Shown here one piece after another: positions 1 to 6,731 of a stretch of DNA of 7,694 bases. The stretch lies in the NCBI GenBank assembly GCA_003241215.1, contig QFOL01000186.1, forward strand, positions 1 through 7,694. Reading direction: 5' to 3'. This DNA is from Agrobacterium fabrum. Lineage in GTDB: Bacteria > Pseudomonadota > Alphaproteobacteria > Rhizobiales > Rhizobiaceae. Under the pieces are notes generated by a model. It saw nothing but the letters and a program-made list of their open reading frames with translations. It was not told the DNA's origin and did not search any database. Every line of letters starts with the position of its first letter. Position 1 is the stretch's first letter. A program made the position numbers and the translations under genes.

Positions 1-1
1 C

Positions 2-1483
2 CCCGACCCGAAACGCTTCATTCCCGGCGCCACCGGCGATTGGGAAATCGTGATCGGCATGGAGGTGCATGCGCAGGTTCTCTCCAATTCCAAGCTGTTT
101 TCCGGCGCATCCACCACCTTCGGCAATGCGCCGAATTCCAACGTGTCGCTGGTGGATGCCGCCATGCCCGGCATGTTGCCCGTTATCAACGAGGAATGCG
201 TCAAGCAGGCGGTGCGTACCGGTCTCGGCCTGAAGGCGAAGATCAATCATCGCTCGATCTTCGACCGCAAGAACTACTTCTATCCGGACCTGCCGCAGGG
301 CTACCAGATCTCGCAGTTCAAGGACCCGATCGTCGGTGAGGGCACCATCACCATTTCGCTCGGCCCGGACCGTCAGGGCAATTTTGAAGATATCGAAATT
401 GGCATCGAGCGTCTGCACCTGGAGCAGGACGCCGGCAAGTCCATGCACGACCAGCACCCGACCATGTCCTTCGTGGATTTGAACCGTTCGGGCGTGGCGC
501 TGATGGAAATCGTCTCCAAGCCGGACATGCGCTCATCGGATGAGGCCAAGGCCTATCTCACCAAGCTGCGTTCCATCGTGCGTTACCTCGGCACCTGCGA
601 CGGCAACATGGATGAAGGCTCGATGCGTGCCGACGTCAACGTCTCCGTGCGCCGTCCGGGCGAAGGTTTCGGCACGCGCTGCGAAATCAAGAACGTCAAC
701 TCCATCCGCTTCGTCGGTCAGGCCATCGAATATGAGGCGCGCCGCCAGGTCGCCATTCTGGAAGATGGCGGCGCCATCGATCAGGAAACCCGTCTGTTCG
801 ATCCCGGCAAGGGCGAGACGCGGTCCATGCGCTCCAAGGAAGACGCGCATGATTACCGTTATTTCCCCGATCCGGATCTGCTGCCGCTCGAATTCGACGA
901 TGCTTTCGTGGAAGCGCTGAAGGTCGATCTGCCGGAACTGCCTGACGACAAGAAGGCCCGTTTCGTCGCTGATCTTGGCCTGTCGGTCTATGACGCCTCG
1001 ATCCTCGTTTCGGAAAAGGCGATTGCCGACTATTACGAGGCCGTCGCCGCCGGCCGCGATGCGAAGGCCGCCGCCAACTGGGTCATCAACGATCTGCTCG
1101 GGGCGCTCAACAAATCCGGCAAGGATATCGAGACGACGCCGGTTTCGCCGGAGCAGCTGGGCGGCATCATCGATCTCATCAAGGCCGAGACCATTTCCGG
1201 CAAGATCGCCAAGGACCTGTTTGAGATCGTCTGGAACGAGGGCGGCAACCCGGCGGAAATCGTGGAAGCCCGTGGCATGAAGCAGGTGACCGATACCGGC
1301 GCCATCGAAAAGGCCGTGGACGAGATCATCGCCGCCAACCCCGATCAGGTCGAGAAGGTGAAGGCGAAGCCGACGCTTGCCGGCTGGTTCGTCGGCCAGG
1401 TCATGAAAGCGACGGGCGGCAAGGCCAACCCGCAGGCAGTGCAGGCGCTGGTCAAGGCCAAGCTCGGTATCGAGGAAGAGTAA
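2..1483 (+). CDS. gatB: Asp/Glu-tRNA(Asn/Gln) amidotransferase subunit B, 5'-truncated by window edge
   Basis: GatB is the kinase/tRNA-binding subunit of the cytoplasmic GatCAB complex. It activates the side-chain carboxylate of Glu-tRNAGln (or Asp-tRNAAsn) with ATP, and GatA supplies ammonia to form Gln- or Asn-tRNA. The frame is open from base 2 ([16 protein letters not shown]) and runs straight into IGMEVHAQV, so the true start lies left of the window and the GTG at 50 is internal. About 493 codons are present; the family is usually near 480-500 aa, so only a few residues should be missing. Visible family motifs are [15 protein letters not shown], the [14 protein letters not shown] loop, [14 protein letters not shown] and [18 protein letters not shown] (about bases 471-527); the last is the GatB signature, with V-A where P-L is more usual. 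The C-terminal part (from about base 930) matches the YqeY/GatB tRNA-binding domain, including GKIAKDLFE and the end motif [18 protein letters not shown] hairpin terminator lies 160 nt downstream. The identification is secure. Confidence 0.97.
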   Translation, partial: PDPKRFIPGATGDWEIVIGMEVHAQVLSNSKLFSGASTTFGNAPNSNVSLVDAAMPGMLPVINEECVKQAVRTGLGLKAKINHRSIFDRKNYFYPDLPQGYQISQFKDPIVGEGTITISLGPDRQGNFEDIEIGIERLHLEQDAGKSMHDQHPTMSFVDLNRSGVALMEIVSKPDMRSSDEAKAYLTKLRSIVRYLGTCDGNMDEGSMRADVNVSVRRPGEGFGTRCEIKNVNSIRFVGQAIEYEARRQVAILEDGGAIDQETRLFDPGKGETRSMRSKEDAHDYRYFPDPDLLPLEFDDAFVEALKVDLPELPDDKKARFVADLGLSVYDASILVSEKAIADYYEAVAAGRDAKAAANWVINDLLGALNKSGKDIETTPVSPEQLGGIIDLIKAETISGKIAKDLFEIVWNEGGNPAEIVEARGMKQVTDTGAIEKAVDEIIAANPDQVEKVKAKPTLAGWFVGQVMKATGGKANPQAVQALVKAKLGIEEE

Positions 1484-1530
1484 GCGGACGCTGCCTCGTG
1501 CTCATAGGTATCGAGGCAGAAAGCTCTCAT

Positions 1531-1614
1531 CCGTCATCCTCGGGCTTGTCCCGAGGATCCAACGACCCACAAGGTCCAACGTGCTCAGATCCTCGGTACA
1601 GACCCGAGGATGAC
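1531..1614. repeat. Rhizobial-type intergenic palindromic mosaic element (three hairpins)
   Basis: The outer arms are a perfect 12-bp inverted repeat, GTCATCCTCGGG at 1533-1544 and CCCGAGGATGAC at 1603-1614. Inside, the left arm also pairs locally (1536-1544 with 1550-1558, 9 bp, 5-nt loop). The right arm pairs locally as well (1589-1596 with 1604-1611, 8 bp). A small central hairpin GACC/GGTC sits at 1564-1567 and 1573-1576. The module can therefore fold either as one long stem or as a three-hairpin cloverleaf. From memory, CCTCGGGCTTGTCCCGAGG-type palindromes are abundant between genes in Rhizobium, Agrobacterium and relatives (RIME/RPE-like elements). The exact family name is an inference. 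It lies in the gatB 3' untranslated region, ahead of the terminator. Confidence 0.8.
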
Positions 1615-1642
1615 ATCGAATAAGACGGACTGACATTGTTTT

Positions 1643-1670
1643 GCCGGGATCAAAGCCCGGCTTTTCTGTT
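1643..1670 (+). terminator. Intrinsic terminator downstream of gatB
   Basis: The stem GCCGGG (1643-1648) pairs with CCCGGC (1656-1661) around a 7-nt loop and is followed by TTTTCTGTTT. It is on the + strand, 160 nt after the gatB stop and only about 20 nt before the next start codon. It probably ends the gatB transcript after the palindromic element. If so, the first acetyltransferase gene must be transcribed either by read-through or from a promoter within the same short spacer; I could not identify one. Confidence 0.7.
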
Positions 1671-1677
1671 TCAAGAC

Positions 1678-1681
1678 GGAG
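1678..1681 (+). promoter_or_regulatory. Ribosome binding site fixing the start of the first GNAT gene
   Basis: GGAG lies 7 nt before the ATG at 1689. The frame is open further upstream, back to a TTG at 1641, but that region is the terminator hairpin and has no Shine-Dalgarno sequence of its own. The RBS therefore favours ATG 1689. Confidence 0.7.
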
Positions 1682-1688
1682 CCCCATC

Positions 1689-2186
1689 ATGTTTTTCATC
1701 CGCACAGCCAGTCTGCGTGACATTGAGCCGGTCAGGGCCTTGCTCGCCGAAACCTGGCACGCCACCTATGATGCGATCTATGGCGTCGACAGGGTGAACC
1801 AGCTGATTGCCGCATGGCATTCGCCGCAGGCCATGAAGGACCGTATCGAGAAAAAGGGCGGCGAATTTCTGGTGGCTGACGACGGCAAGCGGATTGGCGG
1901 CATGGCCTATGGCTCCATGTCCACCAAGATGGCGAAGACGGCCCTGCTGCACCAGCTTTATGTGGCGCCCGACCTCCAGCGGCAGGGCGTCGGCCGCGAC
2001 CTCTTCGCCGAACTCGAAACCTGTTTTCCGGATGCGGAGATCATGCGGCTGGAAGTCGAGCCTAAAAATACTGTCGCAATCGCCTTTTATGAAGGCGTCG
2101 GATTTGTCGAGGTGGACCGAATCGAGCGCATGGCGGGCATCGAGGGTTTGCCCGGTATCGTCATGGAAAAGAGCCTGACCCGATGA
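1689..2186 (+). CDS. GNAT family N-acetyltransferase
   Basis: The protein has 165 aa from the ATG with a good RBS and is a complete single-domain GNAT (Gcn5-related) acyl-CoA-dependent acetyltransferase, predicted cytoplasmic. The N-terminal strand FIRTASLRDIEPVRALLAETW (residues 3-23) is the usual beta1-alpha1 start. Strand beta4 and the acetyl-CoA pyrophosphate loop are HQLYVAPDLQRQGVGRDLF (88-106), with the Q/R-x-x-G-x-G signature at Q97-R98-Q99-G100-V101-G102. The later NTVAIAFYEGVGF segment (127-139) is motif B with the conserved tyrosine near 134. The C-terminus, GLPGIVMEKSL, resembles GNATs of the RimI-like/yjaB-like superfamily. The substrate cannot be told from the sequence; small molecule, antibiotic or protein N-terminus are all possible. 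The stop codon overlaps the next start in ATGA, so the two acetyltransferases are probably translated as a coupled pair. They differ clearly in sequence, so this is not a recent duplication. Confidence 0.9.
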   Translation: MFFIRTASLRDIEPVRALLAETWHATYDAIYGVDRVNQLIAAWHSPQAMKDRIEKKGGEFLVADDGKRIGGMAYGSMSTKMAKTALLHQLYVAPDLQRQGVGRDLFAELETCFPDAEIMRLEVEPKNTVAIAFYEGVGFVEVDRIERMAGIEGLPGIVMEKSLTR

Positions 2187-2656
2187 ATGCGACATTGCAG
2201 AAACTGATCATCCGCACGGCGCGCGCAGAGGATGTCCCGGCCATCGCCGCCCTTTTTGCCGCCGACGAGATCGGTGGCCATGGCGATACCACCGATGAAG
2301 CGGCGTTGCCGGACTATCTCGCGGCTTTCCGGGCCATAGCGGCATCGCCCACCGAAACGCTCTATGTCGCGGAACTGGACGGCGAGGTGGTCGGAACCTT
2401 CCAGACCGCCATCCTGACCAAGCTCGTTGGGCGAGGGGCAAGATCAATGCTGATCGAGGCGGTGCAGACACGCTCCGATATGCGCGGTCGCGGCATCGGC
2501 GCGGTGATGATCAATCATTGCCTTGAAGAAGCCCGCCGGCAGGGTCTGAACGCTGCGCAACTGACGTCCAACATGGCCCGGCTGGACGCTCACCGCTTCT
2601 ATGAGCGATTGGGTTTCGAGAAGCGGCATTTAGGCTTCAGGATGAAGCTGAAATAG
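2183..2656 (+). CDS. GNAT family N-acetyltransferase, second of a coupled pair
   Basis: This second complete GNAT domain protein has 157 aa and is predicted cytoplasmic. It starts at an ATG that overlaps the previous stop by 4 nt (ATGA), and no strong RBS precedes it, so translational coupling is likely. LIIRTARAEDVPAIAALF (residues 8-25) opens the fold. VAELDGEVVGTFQTAIL (62-78) forms the central strands. The acetyl-CoA loop is VQTRSDMRGRGIGAVMI (94-110), with R101-G102-R103-G104-I105-G106. LTSNMARLDAHRFYERLGFEKRHLGFRMKL (127-156) is the canonical GNAT C-terminal part, with N130 and the HRFYERLGF segment. It belongs to the broad GNAT group often annotated simply as acetyltransferase, with unknown substrate. 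The protein looks intact. A 109-nt spacer separates it from the complex I subunit gene, in which I see no terminator or clear promoter. Confidence 0.91.
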   Translation: MNATLQKLIIRTARAEDVPAIAALFAADEIGGHGDTTDEAALPDYLAAFRAIAASPTETLYVAELDGEVVGTFQTAILTKLVGRGARSMLIEAVQTRSDMRGRGIGAVMINHCLEEARRQGLNAAQLTSNMARLDAHRFYERLGFEKRHLGFRMKLK

Positions 2657-2753
2657 CGCGGATATATCTCGAAATGCTGGACAATTGCCGTGAGGGGCGG
2701 CATAAGCATGTCTTGTGCCGTGCATTGAAAATCGCTGCGGCGCATTCAAGCCC

Positions 2754-2758
2754 GAGGA
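2754..2758 (+). promoter_or_regulatory. Ribosome binding site for the NDUFA12-family gene
   Basis: GAGGA lies 7 nt before the ATG at 2766. The frame is open upstream to an ATG at 2715, but the RBS position and the family's conserved N-terminus (MKTLLTQIFTWWNG) support 2766. Confidence 0.7.
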
Positions 2759-2765
2759 ACACATA

Positions 2766-3164
2766 ATGAAGACTCTCCTGACGCAAATCTTCACCTGGTG
2801 GAACGGCCAGACGATCGGAACGCGGTTTCATACCTGGCGTTTCGGCAAGAAGGTGGGGCAGGACGAGCTGGGCAACACCTATTACGAAGGCGGCACCACC
2901 TCCTGGGGCATGCCGCGCCGCTGGGTGATCTACAATGGTTATGCGGAAGCGTCAGCCATTCCGCCCGGCTGGCATGGCTGGATGCATTACCGCACCGACG
3001 TGCCGCCGAGCCAGGAAAATTACGCGGCGCGCGACTGGCAGAAGCCGCATCAGCCGAACCTCACCGGCACATCCAAGGCCTATCGCCCTCAAGGGTCGCT
3101 GGCAGTCGCCGGCGAGCGCCCGCGTGTGACCGGCGATTACGACGCCTGGACCCCCGGCAACTAA
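2766..3164 (+). CDS. NADH:ubiquinone oxidoreductase accessory subunit, NDUFA12 (B17.2) family
   Basis: The protein has 132 aa and is a homologue of the mitochondrial complex I accessory subunit NDUFA12/B17.2. In alphaproteobacteria (shown in Paracoccus complex I) this is one of a few supernumerary subunits shared with mitochondria. It is expected to bind the peripheral arm on the cytoplasmic side near the quinone-reducing region and to help assembly or stability, without cofactors. The diagnostic blocks are all present: FTWWNGQTIGTRFHTWRFG (9-27), VGQDELGNTYYEGG (30-43), RRWVIYNG (51-58), IPPGWHGWMHYRTDVPPS (65-82) and WQKPHQPNLTGTSKAYRPQGS (91-111). The length fits bacterial members. It has no signal peptide or membrane segment. 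The nuo operon is not in the window, so this subunit gene lies apart from it here. A longer in-frame start exists at 2715 but is not favoured. The identification is firm; the detailed role is taken from the family. Confidence 0.94.
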   Translation: MKTLLTQIFTWWNGQTIGTRFHTWRFGKKVGQDELGNTYYEGGTTSWGMPRRWVIYNGYAEASAIPPGWHGWMHYRTDVPPSQENYAARDWQKPHQPNLTGTSKAYRPQGSLAVAGERPRVTGDYDAWTPGN

Positions 3165-3280
3165 GCTGTTGTGATGCGCGGTGTTGTGCAAAACATCGCG
3201 CTGACGCCGGCCTCACCGGTTTTTGCCACATTCCGCCCTTAGGCGTTGATCCGGTCGGCGTCGCGACAAAGGCAAATTTT

Positions 3281-3284
3281 GGAG
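3281..3284 (+). promoter_or_regulatory. Ribosome binding site deciding the DUF2155 start
   Basis: GGAG lies 8 nt before the ATG at 3293. The same frame is open for another 165 codons upstream, antiparallel in reading to nothing but overlapping the NDUFA12 gene out of frame. This RBS, together with the signal peptide directly after ATG 3293, shows that the upstream extension is not coding. Confidence 0.78.
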
Positions 3285-3292
3285 ACCACTAT

Positions 3293-3730
3293 ATGAGGAA
3301 AATCACGCGGGATCGTTCTTTGCGTGCGCTGACAGTGTCGCTGTTTGCCGCGGTCTCTGCCGTTATCCTCGTATCCCCAGTCTCCGCCGCCCGGCTGGAA
3401 AACCGCGTGGCGGTGTTTTCCGGCATCGACAAGATCACCGGCCGCATTACCTCCTTTGATGTCTATATCGACGAGACGGTGCAGTTCGGCGCGCTTCAGG
3501 TAACGCCGAAGGTCTGTTATTCCCGCGACCAGACGGAAGCGCAGAAGATCGATGCTTTTGTCGAGGTTGACGAAATCACGCTCGACCGCAAGATCAAGCG
3601 GATTTTCACAGGCTGGATGTTTGCCGACAGCCCCGGCCTCAATGCGGTGGAACACCCGATCTATGACGTGTGGCTGACGGGCTGCAAGCAGGACTCGGAA
3701 GTTCCCGCTCCCTCAACGGCAAGCAAATAA
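3293..3730 (+). CDS. Secreted DUF2155 domain protein of unknown function
   Basis: The protein has 145 aa. Residues 1-32 look like a Sec signal peptide: a basic start (MRKITRDRSLR), a hydrophobic core (ALTVSLFAAVSAVILV) and a cleavage site around SPVSA|A. The mature part matches the DUF2155 family as I remember it. It opens with ARLENRVAVFSGIDKITGRITSFDVYIDETVQFGALQV (33-70), has the C75-containing strand TPKVCY, then AFVEVDEI (88-95), and the most diagnostic block IFTGWMFADSPGLNAVEHPIYDVWLTGC (104-131). There are just two cysteines in the mature protein, C75 and C131, so a single periplasmic disulfide is plausible (inference). The C-terminal tail after C131 is short and low in complexity. The function is unknown. 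It is followed after 13 nt by the convergent aat gene. In other alphaproteobacteria I recall DUF2155 next to aat and accBC, so the setting looks conserved rather than accidental. Confidence 0.88.
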   Translation: MRKITRDRSLRALTVSLFAAVSAVILVSPVSAARLENRVAVFSGIDKITGRITSFDVYIDETVQFGALQVTPKVCYSRDQTEAQKIDAFVEVDEITLDRKIKRIFTGWMFADSPGLNAVEHPIYDVWLTGCKQDSEVPAPSTASK

Positions 3731-3743
3731 CCTTACGTAACGA

Positions 3744-4358
3744 TCAGAATTGCAGGCTCGGCCGGTTGACGGCGAGGTCAAGCATTTTTGCATAGTCCTG
3801 CTTGGGTACGTCGATTGCACCGAATGTCTTCAGATGTTCGGTGGTAAATTGCGTATCGAGCAGTACGAAGCCCCTTGTTTTAAGCCGCTCCACCAGCTGC
3901 ACGAGGCAAATCTTCGATGCATTGGTGCGACGGGAAAACATGCTTTCGCCGAAAAAGGCGGCCCCGAGTGAAACGCCGTAGAGCCCGCCGACAAGTTCCC
4001 CGCCTTCCCATGCCTCGACGCTGTGGGCATGGCCGATCTGATGCAGCTCGGTATAAAGCCTGCGAATGGTGGCGTTGATCCAGGTACTTGGCCTGTCAGG
4101 CGCTTCCGCCGCGCAGCCAGCCATGACAGCTTCGAAGGCGGTGTTGAAGCGTATCTCGAACGGCTTCCTGCGCATCGCCTTGGCGAGGCTTTTGGAAATG
4201 TGGAAATCATTGAGCGGGATGATGCCCCGGATTTCCGGCTCGACCCAGAAAAGTTCCGGGTCATCGGCCGAATCGGCCATGGGAAACAGGCCGGCGGAAT
4301 AGGCGCGCAGCAGAATATCGACCGTTATGCCGTTATTTCTGCTGCGCCGCCCAGCCAT
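3744..4358 (-). CDS. aat: Leucyl/phenylalanyl-tRNA--protein transferase
   Basis: Aat transfers Leu or Phe from aminoacyl-tRNA to the N-terminus of proteins starting with Lys or Arg. This creates N-degrons that ClpS delivers to ClpAP; the enzyme is cytoplasmic. The 204 aa are typical of the shorter alphaproteobacterial form (the E. coli protein is about 30 residues longer at the N-terminus). Motifs seen are [13 protein letters not shown] (16-28), the [13 protein letters not shown] segment (37-49), [52 protein letters not shown] (91-142) with the catalytic-region GES at 137-139, and [16 protein letters not shown] (166-181). LDTQ stands where E. coli has a DCQ sequence. The start ATG is 6 nt after the accC stop with no convincing Shine-Dalgarno, suggesting translation coupled to accC. 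It is the last gene of the aroQ-accB-accC-aat cluster and converges with the DUF2155 gene. Confidence 0.95.
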   Translation of the reverse strand: MAGRRSRNNGITVDILLRAYSAGLFPMADSADDPELFWVEPEIRGIIPLNDFHISKSLAKAMRRKPFEIRFNTAFEAVMAGCAAEAPDRPSTWINATIRRLYTELHQIGHAHSVEAWEGGELVGGLYGVSLGAAFFGESMFSRRTNASKICLVQLVERLKTRGFVLLDTQFTTEHLKTFGAIDVPKQDYAKMLDLAVNRPSLQF

Positions 4359-4364
4359 ATCGTC

Positions 4365-5711
4365 TTAGTGAGACGCGTCACCGGCCAGATATTTTTCCAG
4401 CCAGTGAATGTCGTAATCGCCGTTGAGGATATCCTCGTTCTCGAGAAGGTCCTGGAAAAGCGGCAGCGTGGTCTTGATGCCATCAACGACGAACTCATCC
4501 AGCGCCCGACGCAGGCGGCGAATGCATTCGTCACGGTCGCGGCCGTGAACGATCAGCTTGCCGATCATGCTGTCGTAATAGGGCGGGATCTTGTAGCCCT
4601 GATAGGCGCCCGAATCGACGCGTACACCAAGGCCGCCCGGCGTGTGGAAATAGGTCAGCGTGCCCGGCGAGGGTACGAAGGTGCGCGGGTCCTCGGCATT
4701 GATACGGCATTCGATGGCATGGCCATGGAATTCAATATCGTCCTGCGTGACCGACAGGCCCTGGCCGGAAGCGACCCGGATCTGTTCCTGCACGAGATCC
4801 ATGCCGGTGATGGCTTCCGTCACCGGATGCTCCACCTGCAGACGGGTGTTCATTTCGATGAAATAGAACTCGCCGTTTTCATAAAGGAACTCGATGGTGC
4901 CGGCGCCGCGATATTTCAGCTTGCGCATGGCGCTCGCGCAGATTTCGCCGATCTTCATACGCTGTTCGACGGTCAGAGCCGGCGAATTGGCTTCTTCCAG
5001 CACCTTCTGGTGACGGCGCTGCAGCGAGCAATCGCGTTCGCCAAGGTGAACGGCATTGCCTTCACCATCGCCGAAAACCTGCACTTCGATATGGCGCGGC
5101 TTGCCGAGGTATTTTTCCATGTAAACGGCGTCGTTGCCGAAGGCTGCCGCCGCTTCGGAACGGGCCGTCGCAACGGCCTCTTCCAGATCGGCTTCGGTCT
5201 TGGCCACCTTCATGCCGCGACCGCCGCCGCCCGCTGTCGCCTTGATGAGGACCGGGAAGCCGATCGTCCGGGCGATTTCGAGCGCGTTTTCAGGCTTCAC
5301 TTCGCCATCGGAGCCGGGAACCACGGGAATGCCGAGCTCCTGCGCCGTCTGCTTGGCGGTGATCTTGTCGCCCATGATGCGGATATGTTCGGCGGTCGGT
5401 CCGATGAAGGTGATGCCGTGCGCGTCGAGAATATCGGCGAACTTGGCATTTTCCGACAGGAAGCCGTAGCCGGGGTGAACGGCGTCCGCACCTGTTATTT
5501 CGCAGGCCGCAACGATCTGGTGGATGTTGAGGTAGCTGTCACGCGAGGGCGGCGGGCCGATGCAGACGCTTTCGTCGGCAAGGCGCACATGCATGGCGTC
5601 CGCGTCGGCCGTGGAATGCACGGCCACCGTCGGAATGCCAAGCTCTTTCGCGGCGCGCAGGACGCGTAGCGCGATCTCGCCGCGGTTGGCTATGAGGATC
5701 TTCGAAACCAT
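4365..5711 (-). CDS. accC: Acetyl-CoA carboxylase, biotin carboxylase subunit
   Basis: AccC carboxylates the biotin carried on AccB, using bicarbonate and ATP, in the first half-reaction of acetyl-CoA carboxylase, which commits carbon to fatty acid synthesis in the cytoplasm. It has 448 aa, against 449 in E. coli, and is collinear with it. The N-terminal domain begins [18 protein letters not shown] (4-21). The ATP-grasp lid carries the glycine-rich [10 protein letters not shown] (159-168). By alignment with E. coli, the key residues are K116, K157, E199, E274, E286, N288, R290, E294 and R336, all present ([14 protein letters not shown] at 286-299). The C-terminal domain includes [15 protein letters not shown] (336-350). 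The start ATG is 12 nt after the accB stop, and the RBS-like AAAGGCGG (5718-5725) overlaps that stop codon, which favours coupled expression. A pyruvate carboxylase-like fusion is excluded by the length. A 548-codon open frame on the opposite strand covers most of it but looks like a codon-bias shadow. Confidence 0.98.
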   Translation of the reverse strand: MVSKILIANRGEIALRVLRAAKELGIPTVAVHSTADADAMHVRLADESVCIGPPPSRDSYLNIHQIVAACEITGADAVHPGYGFLSENAKFADILDAHGITFIGPTAEHIRIMGDKITAKQTAQELGIPVVPGSDGEVKPENALEIARTIGFPVLIKATAGGGGRGMKVAKTEADLEEAVATARSEAAAAFGNDAVYMEKYLGKPRHIEVQVFGDGEGNAVHLGERDCSLQRRHQKVLEEANSPALTVEQRMKIGEICASAMRKLKYRGAGTIEFLYENGEFYFIEMNTRLQVEHPVTEAITGMDLVQEQIRVASGQGLSVTQDDIEFHGHAIECRINAEDPRTFVPSPGTLTYFHTPGGLGVRVDSGAYQGYKIPPYYDSMIGKLIVHGRDRDECIRRLRRALDEFVVDGIKTTLPLFQDLLENEDILNGDYDIHWLEKYLAGDASH

Positions 5712-5723
5712 GCTGAACCGCCT

Positions 5724-6215
5724 TTATTCGATGACCACGAGGGCTTCGCCATACTCCACGGGCTGAGCGTCGTTGACGATGATTTCCACGACCTTGCCGG
5801 ACTTGGGAGCCGGGATCTGGTTCATGGTCTTCATGGCTTCGACGATGAGGATGGTCTGGCCTTCCTTGACGGTTGCACCCACTTCGATGAAGGGACGTGC
5901 GCCCGGGGCAGGCGACAGATAGACCGTACCGACCATGGGCGAGGACACGGTGTTGGCCGGGTTGCGGGCAGGCGCTGCGGAGGCCGCAGGGGCGGCCGGC
6001 GCGGCTGCGACCGGTGCGGCAACGGGGGCTGCTGCCGGTGCGGGCGCATAAGCAGCAGGCGCTGCGGCGTAGACCGTGGCGGCGGGAGCGGCGCGTGAAA
6101 CGCGGATGCGCAGGTCGTCCTGCTCCACTTCGATTTCCGAAAGGTCGGTATCGTTGAGGATATTCGCGAGCTCGCGGATCAGTTCCTTGTCGATACCCTG
6201 TTTCTTTTCAGACAT
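5724..6215 (-). CDS. accB: Acetyl-CoA carboxylase, biotin carboxyl carrier protein
   Basis: AccB (BCCP) carries biotin on a lysine and shuttles the carboxyl group from AccC to the AccA/AccD transferase. The protein has 163 aa, near the E. coli 156. Residues 1-41 form the small N-terminal region that contacts AccC ([32 protein letters not shown]). Residues 42-88 are a flexible Ala/Pro-rich linker. Residues 89-163 are the biotinyl domain, with [27 protein letters not shown] and [13 protein letters not shown]; biotin should sit on K129. The motif reads AMKT instead of the common AMKM. The start ATG has an RBS, AGGG (6222-6225), 6 nt upstream. It follows aroQ by 25 nt and precedes accC by 12 nt, as in many proteobacteria where accBC are cotranscribed. 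A small lipoyl-domain protein of another complex is unlikely given the paired accC. Confidence 0.97.
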   Translation of the reverse strand: MSEKKQGIDKELIRELANILNDTDLSEIEVEQDDLRIRVSRAAPAATVYAAAPAAYAPAPAAAPVAAPVAAAPAAPAASAAPARNPANTVSSPMVGTVYLSPAPGARPFIEVGATVKEGQTILIVEAMKTMNQIPAPKSGKVVEIIVNDAQPVEYGEALVVIE

Positions 6216-6240
6216 GACAAACCCTATTCTTTGTTTCTTT

Positions 6241-6678
6241 TTATGCCGTGATGTTCTTCAGCGCGTGAAGCGCCATGATGTATCCATATGGTCCGAAACC
6301 GCAGACCATGCCCTTCGCCGCCGGGGATACCATCGATTTGTGACGGAACTCCTCGCGGGCGTGGATGTTGGAAATGTGCACTTCCACGACGGGCGTGGAA
6401 ATCGCGCGAATGGCGTCGTGCAACGCGATCGACGTGTGGCTGTAGGCGCCGGGATTGATGACGACGCCCGCCGCCCGCTCGCCCGCCTCATGCAACCAGT
6501 CCACCAGCACGCCTTCGTGGTTGGACTGGCGGAATTCCACTGCGAAACCGAGATCGGCACCGGCTTGAAGGCAATCGTTCTCGATGTCCTTCAGCGTCTT
6601 GCCACCATAGATACCCGGTTCCCGTTTTCCCAGCATGTTGAGATTGGGGCCGTTGATGACGATGATGATGTTGCTCAT
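6241..6678 (-). CDS. aroQ: 3-dehydroquinate dehydratase, type II
   Basis: AroQ is the class II (dodecameric) 3-dehydroquinase that removes water from 3-dehydroquinate to give 3-dehydroshikimate in the cytoplasmic shikimate pathway. It has 145 aa, the family's usual size. [22 protein letters not shown] (4-25) carries R19 and Y24. [18 protein letters not shown] (73-90) carries N75 and H81. [19 protein letters not shown] (97-115) carries E99, H101 and R112. These match the active-site residues known from the Mycobacterium tuberculosis enzyme, even by number. The C-terminal [14 protein letters not shown] is also typical. Only a weak GGAAA (6684-6688) precedes the ATG, 5 nt away; an ATG further upstream runs into a stop. 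It is the first gene of the aroQ-accB-accC-aat cluster, so a promoter should lie in the 124 nt before it. This is a known proteobacterial arrangement. Confidence 0.97.
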   Translation of the reverse strand: MSNIIIVINGPNLNMLGKREPGIYGGKTLKDIENDCLQAGADLGFAVEFRQSNHEGVLVDWLHEAGERAAGVVINPGAYSHTSIALHDAIRAISTPVVEVHISNIHAREEFRHKSMVSPAAKGMVCGFGPYGYIMALHALKNITA

Positions 6679-6731
6679 TCACGTTTCCATAAGAAAATCA
6701 GCGACAGCTATAGACTGCGCAGCGGTCAAGG

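Noticed and set aside
3201..3225. Possible terminator GCCGG-CCTCA-CCGGT followed by TTTT after the NDUFA12 gene.
   Set aside because: Only 4 bp plus one G-T pair form the stem and the T-run is short, so it is too weak to call.
2798..3292. In-frame N-terminal extension of the DUF2155 gene, overlapping the NDUFA12 gene.
   Set aside because: The extension is out of frame with a well-conserved gene, lacks family similarity, and a good RBS and signal peptide start at 3293.
4023..5669. A 548-codon open reading frame on the + strand, antisense to accC and part of aat.
   Set aside because: It covers a certain essential gene in antisense, has no recognisable domain, RBS or plausible composition, and such long antisense frames arise commonly from codon bias in GC-rich genomes.
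6000..6090. Low-complexity GC-rich stretch that could be taken for a repeat array.
   Set aside because: It encodes the Ala/Pro linker of AccB, which explains the repeated codons.
6685..6731. A possible aroQ operon promoter, CTTGAC with CTATAG on the - strand.
   Set aside because: The two boxes are only about 11 nt apart, too close for a standard sigma-70 promoter, so it is not listed as a feature.
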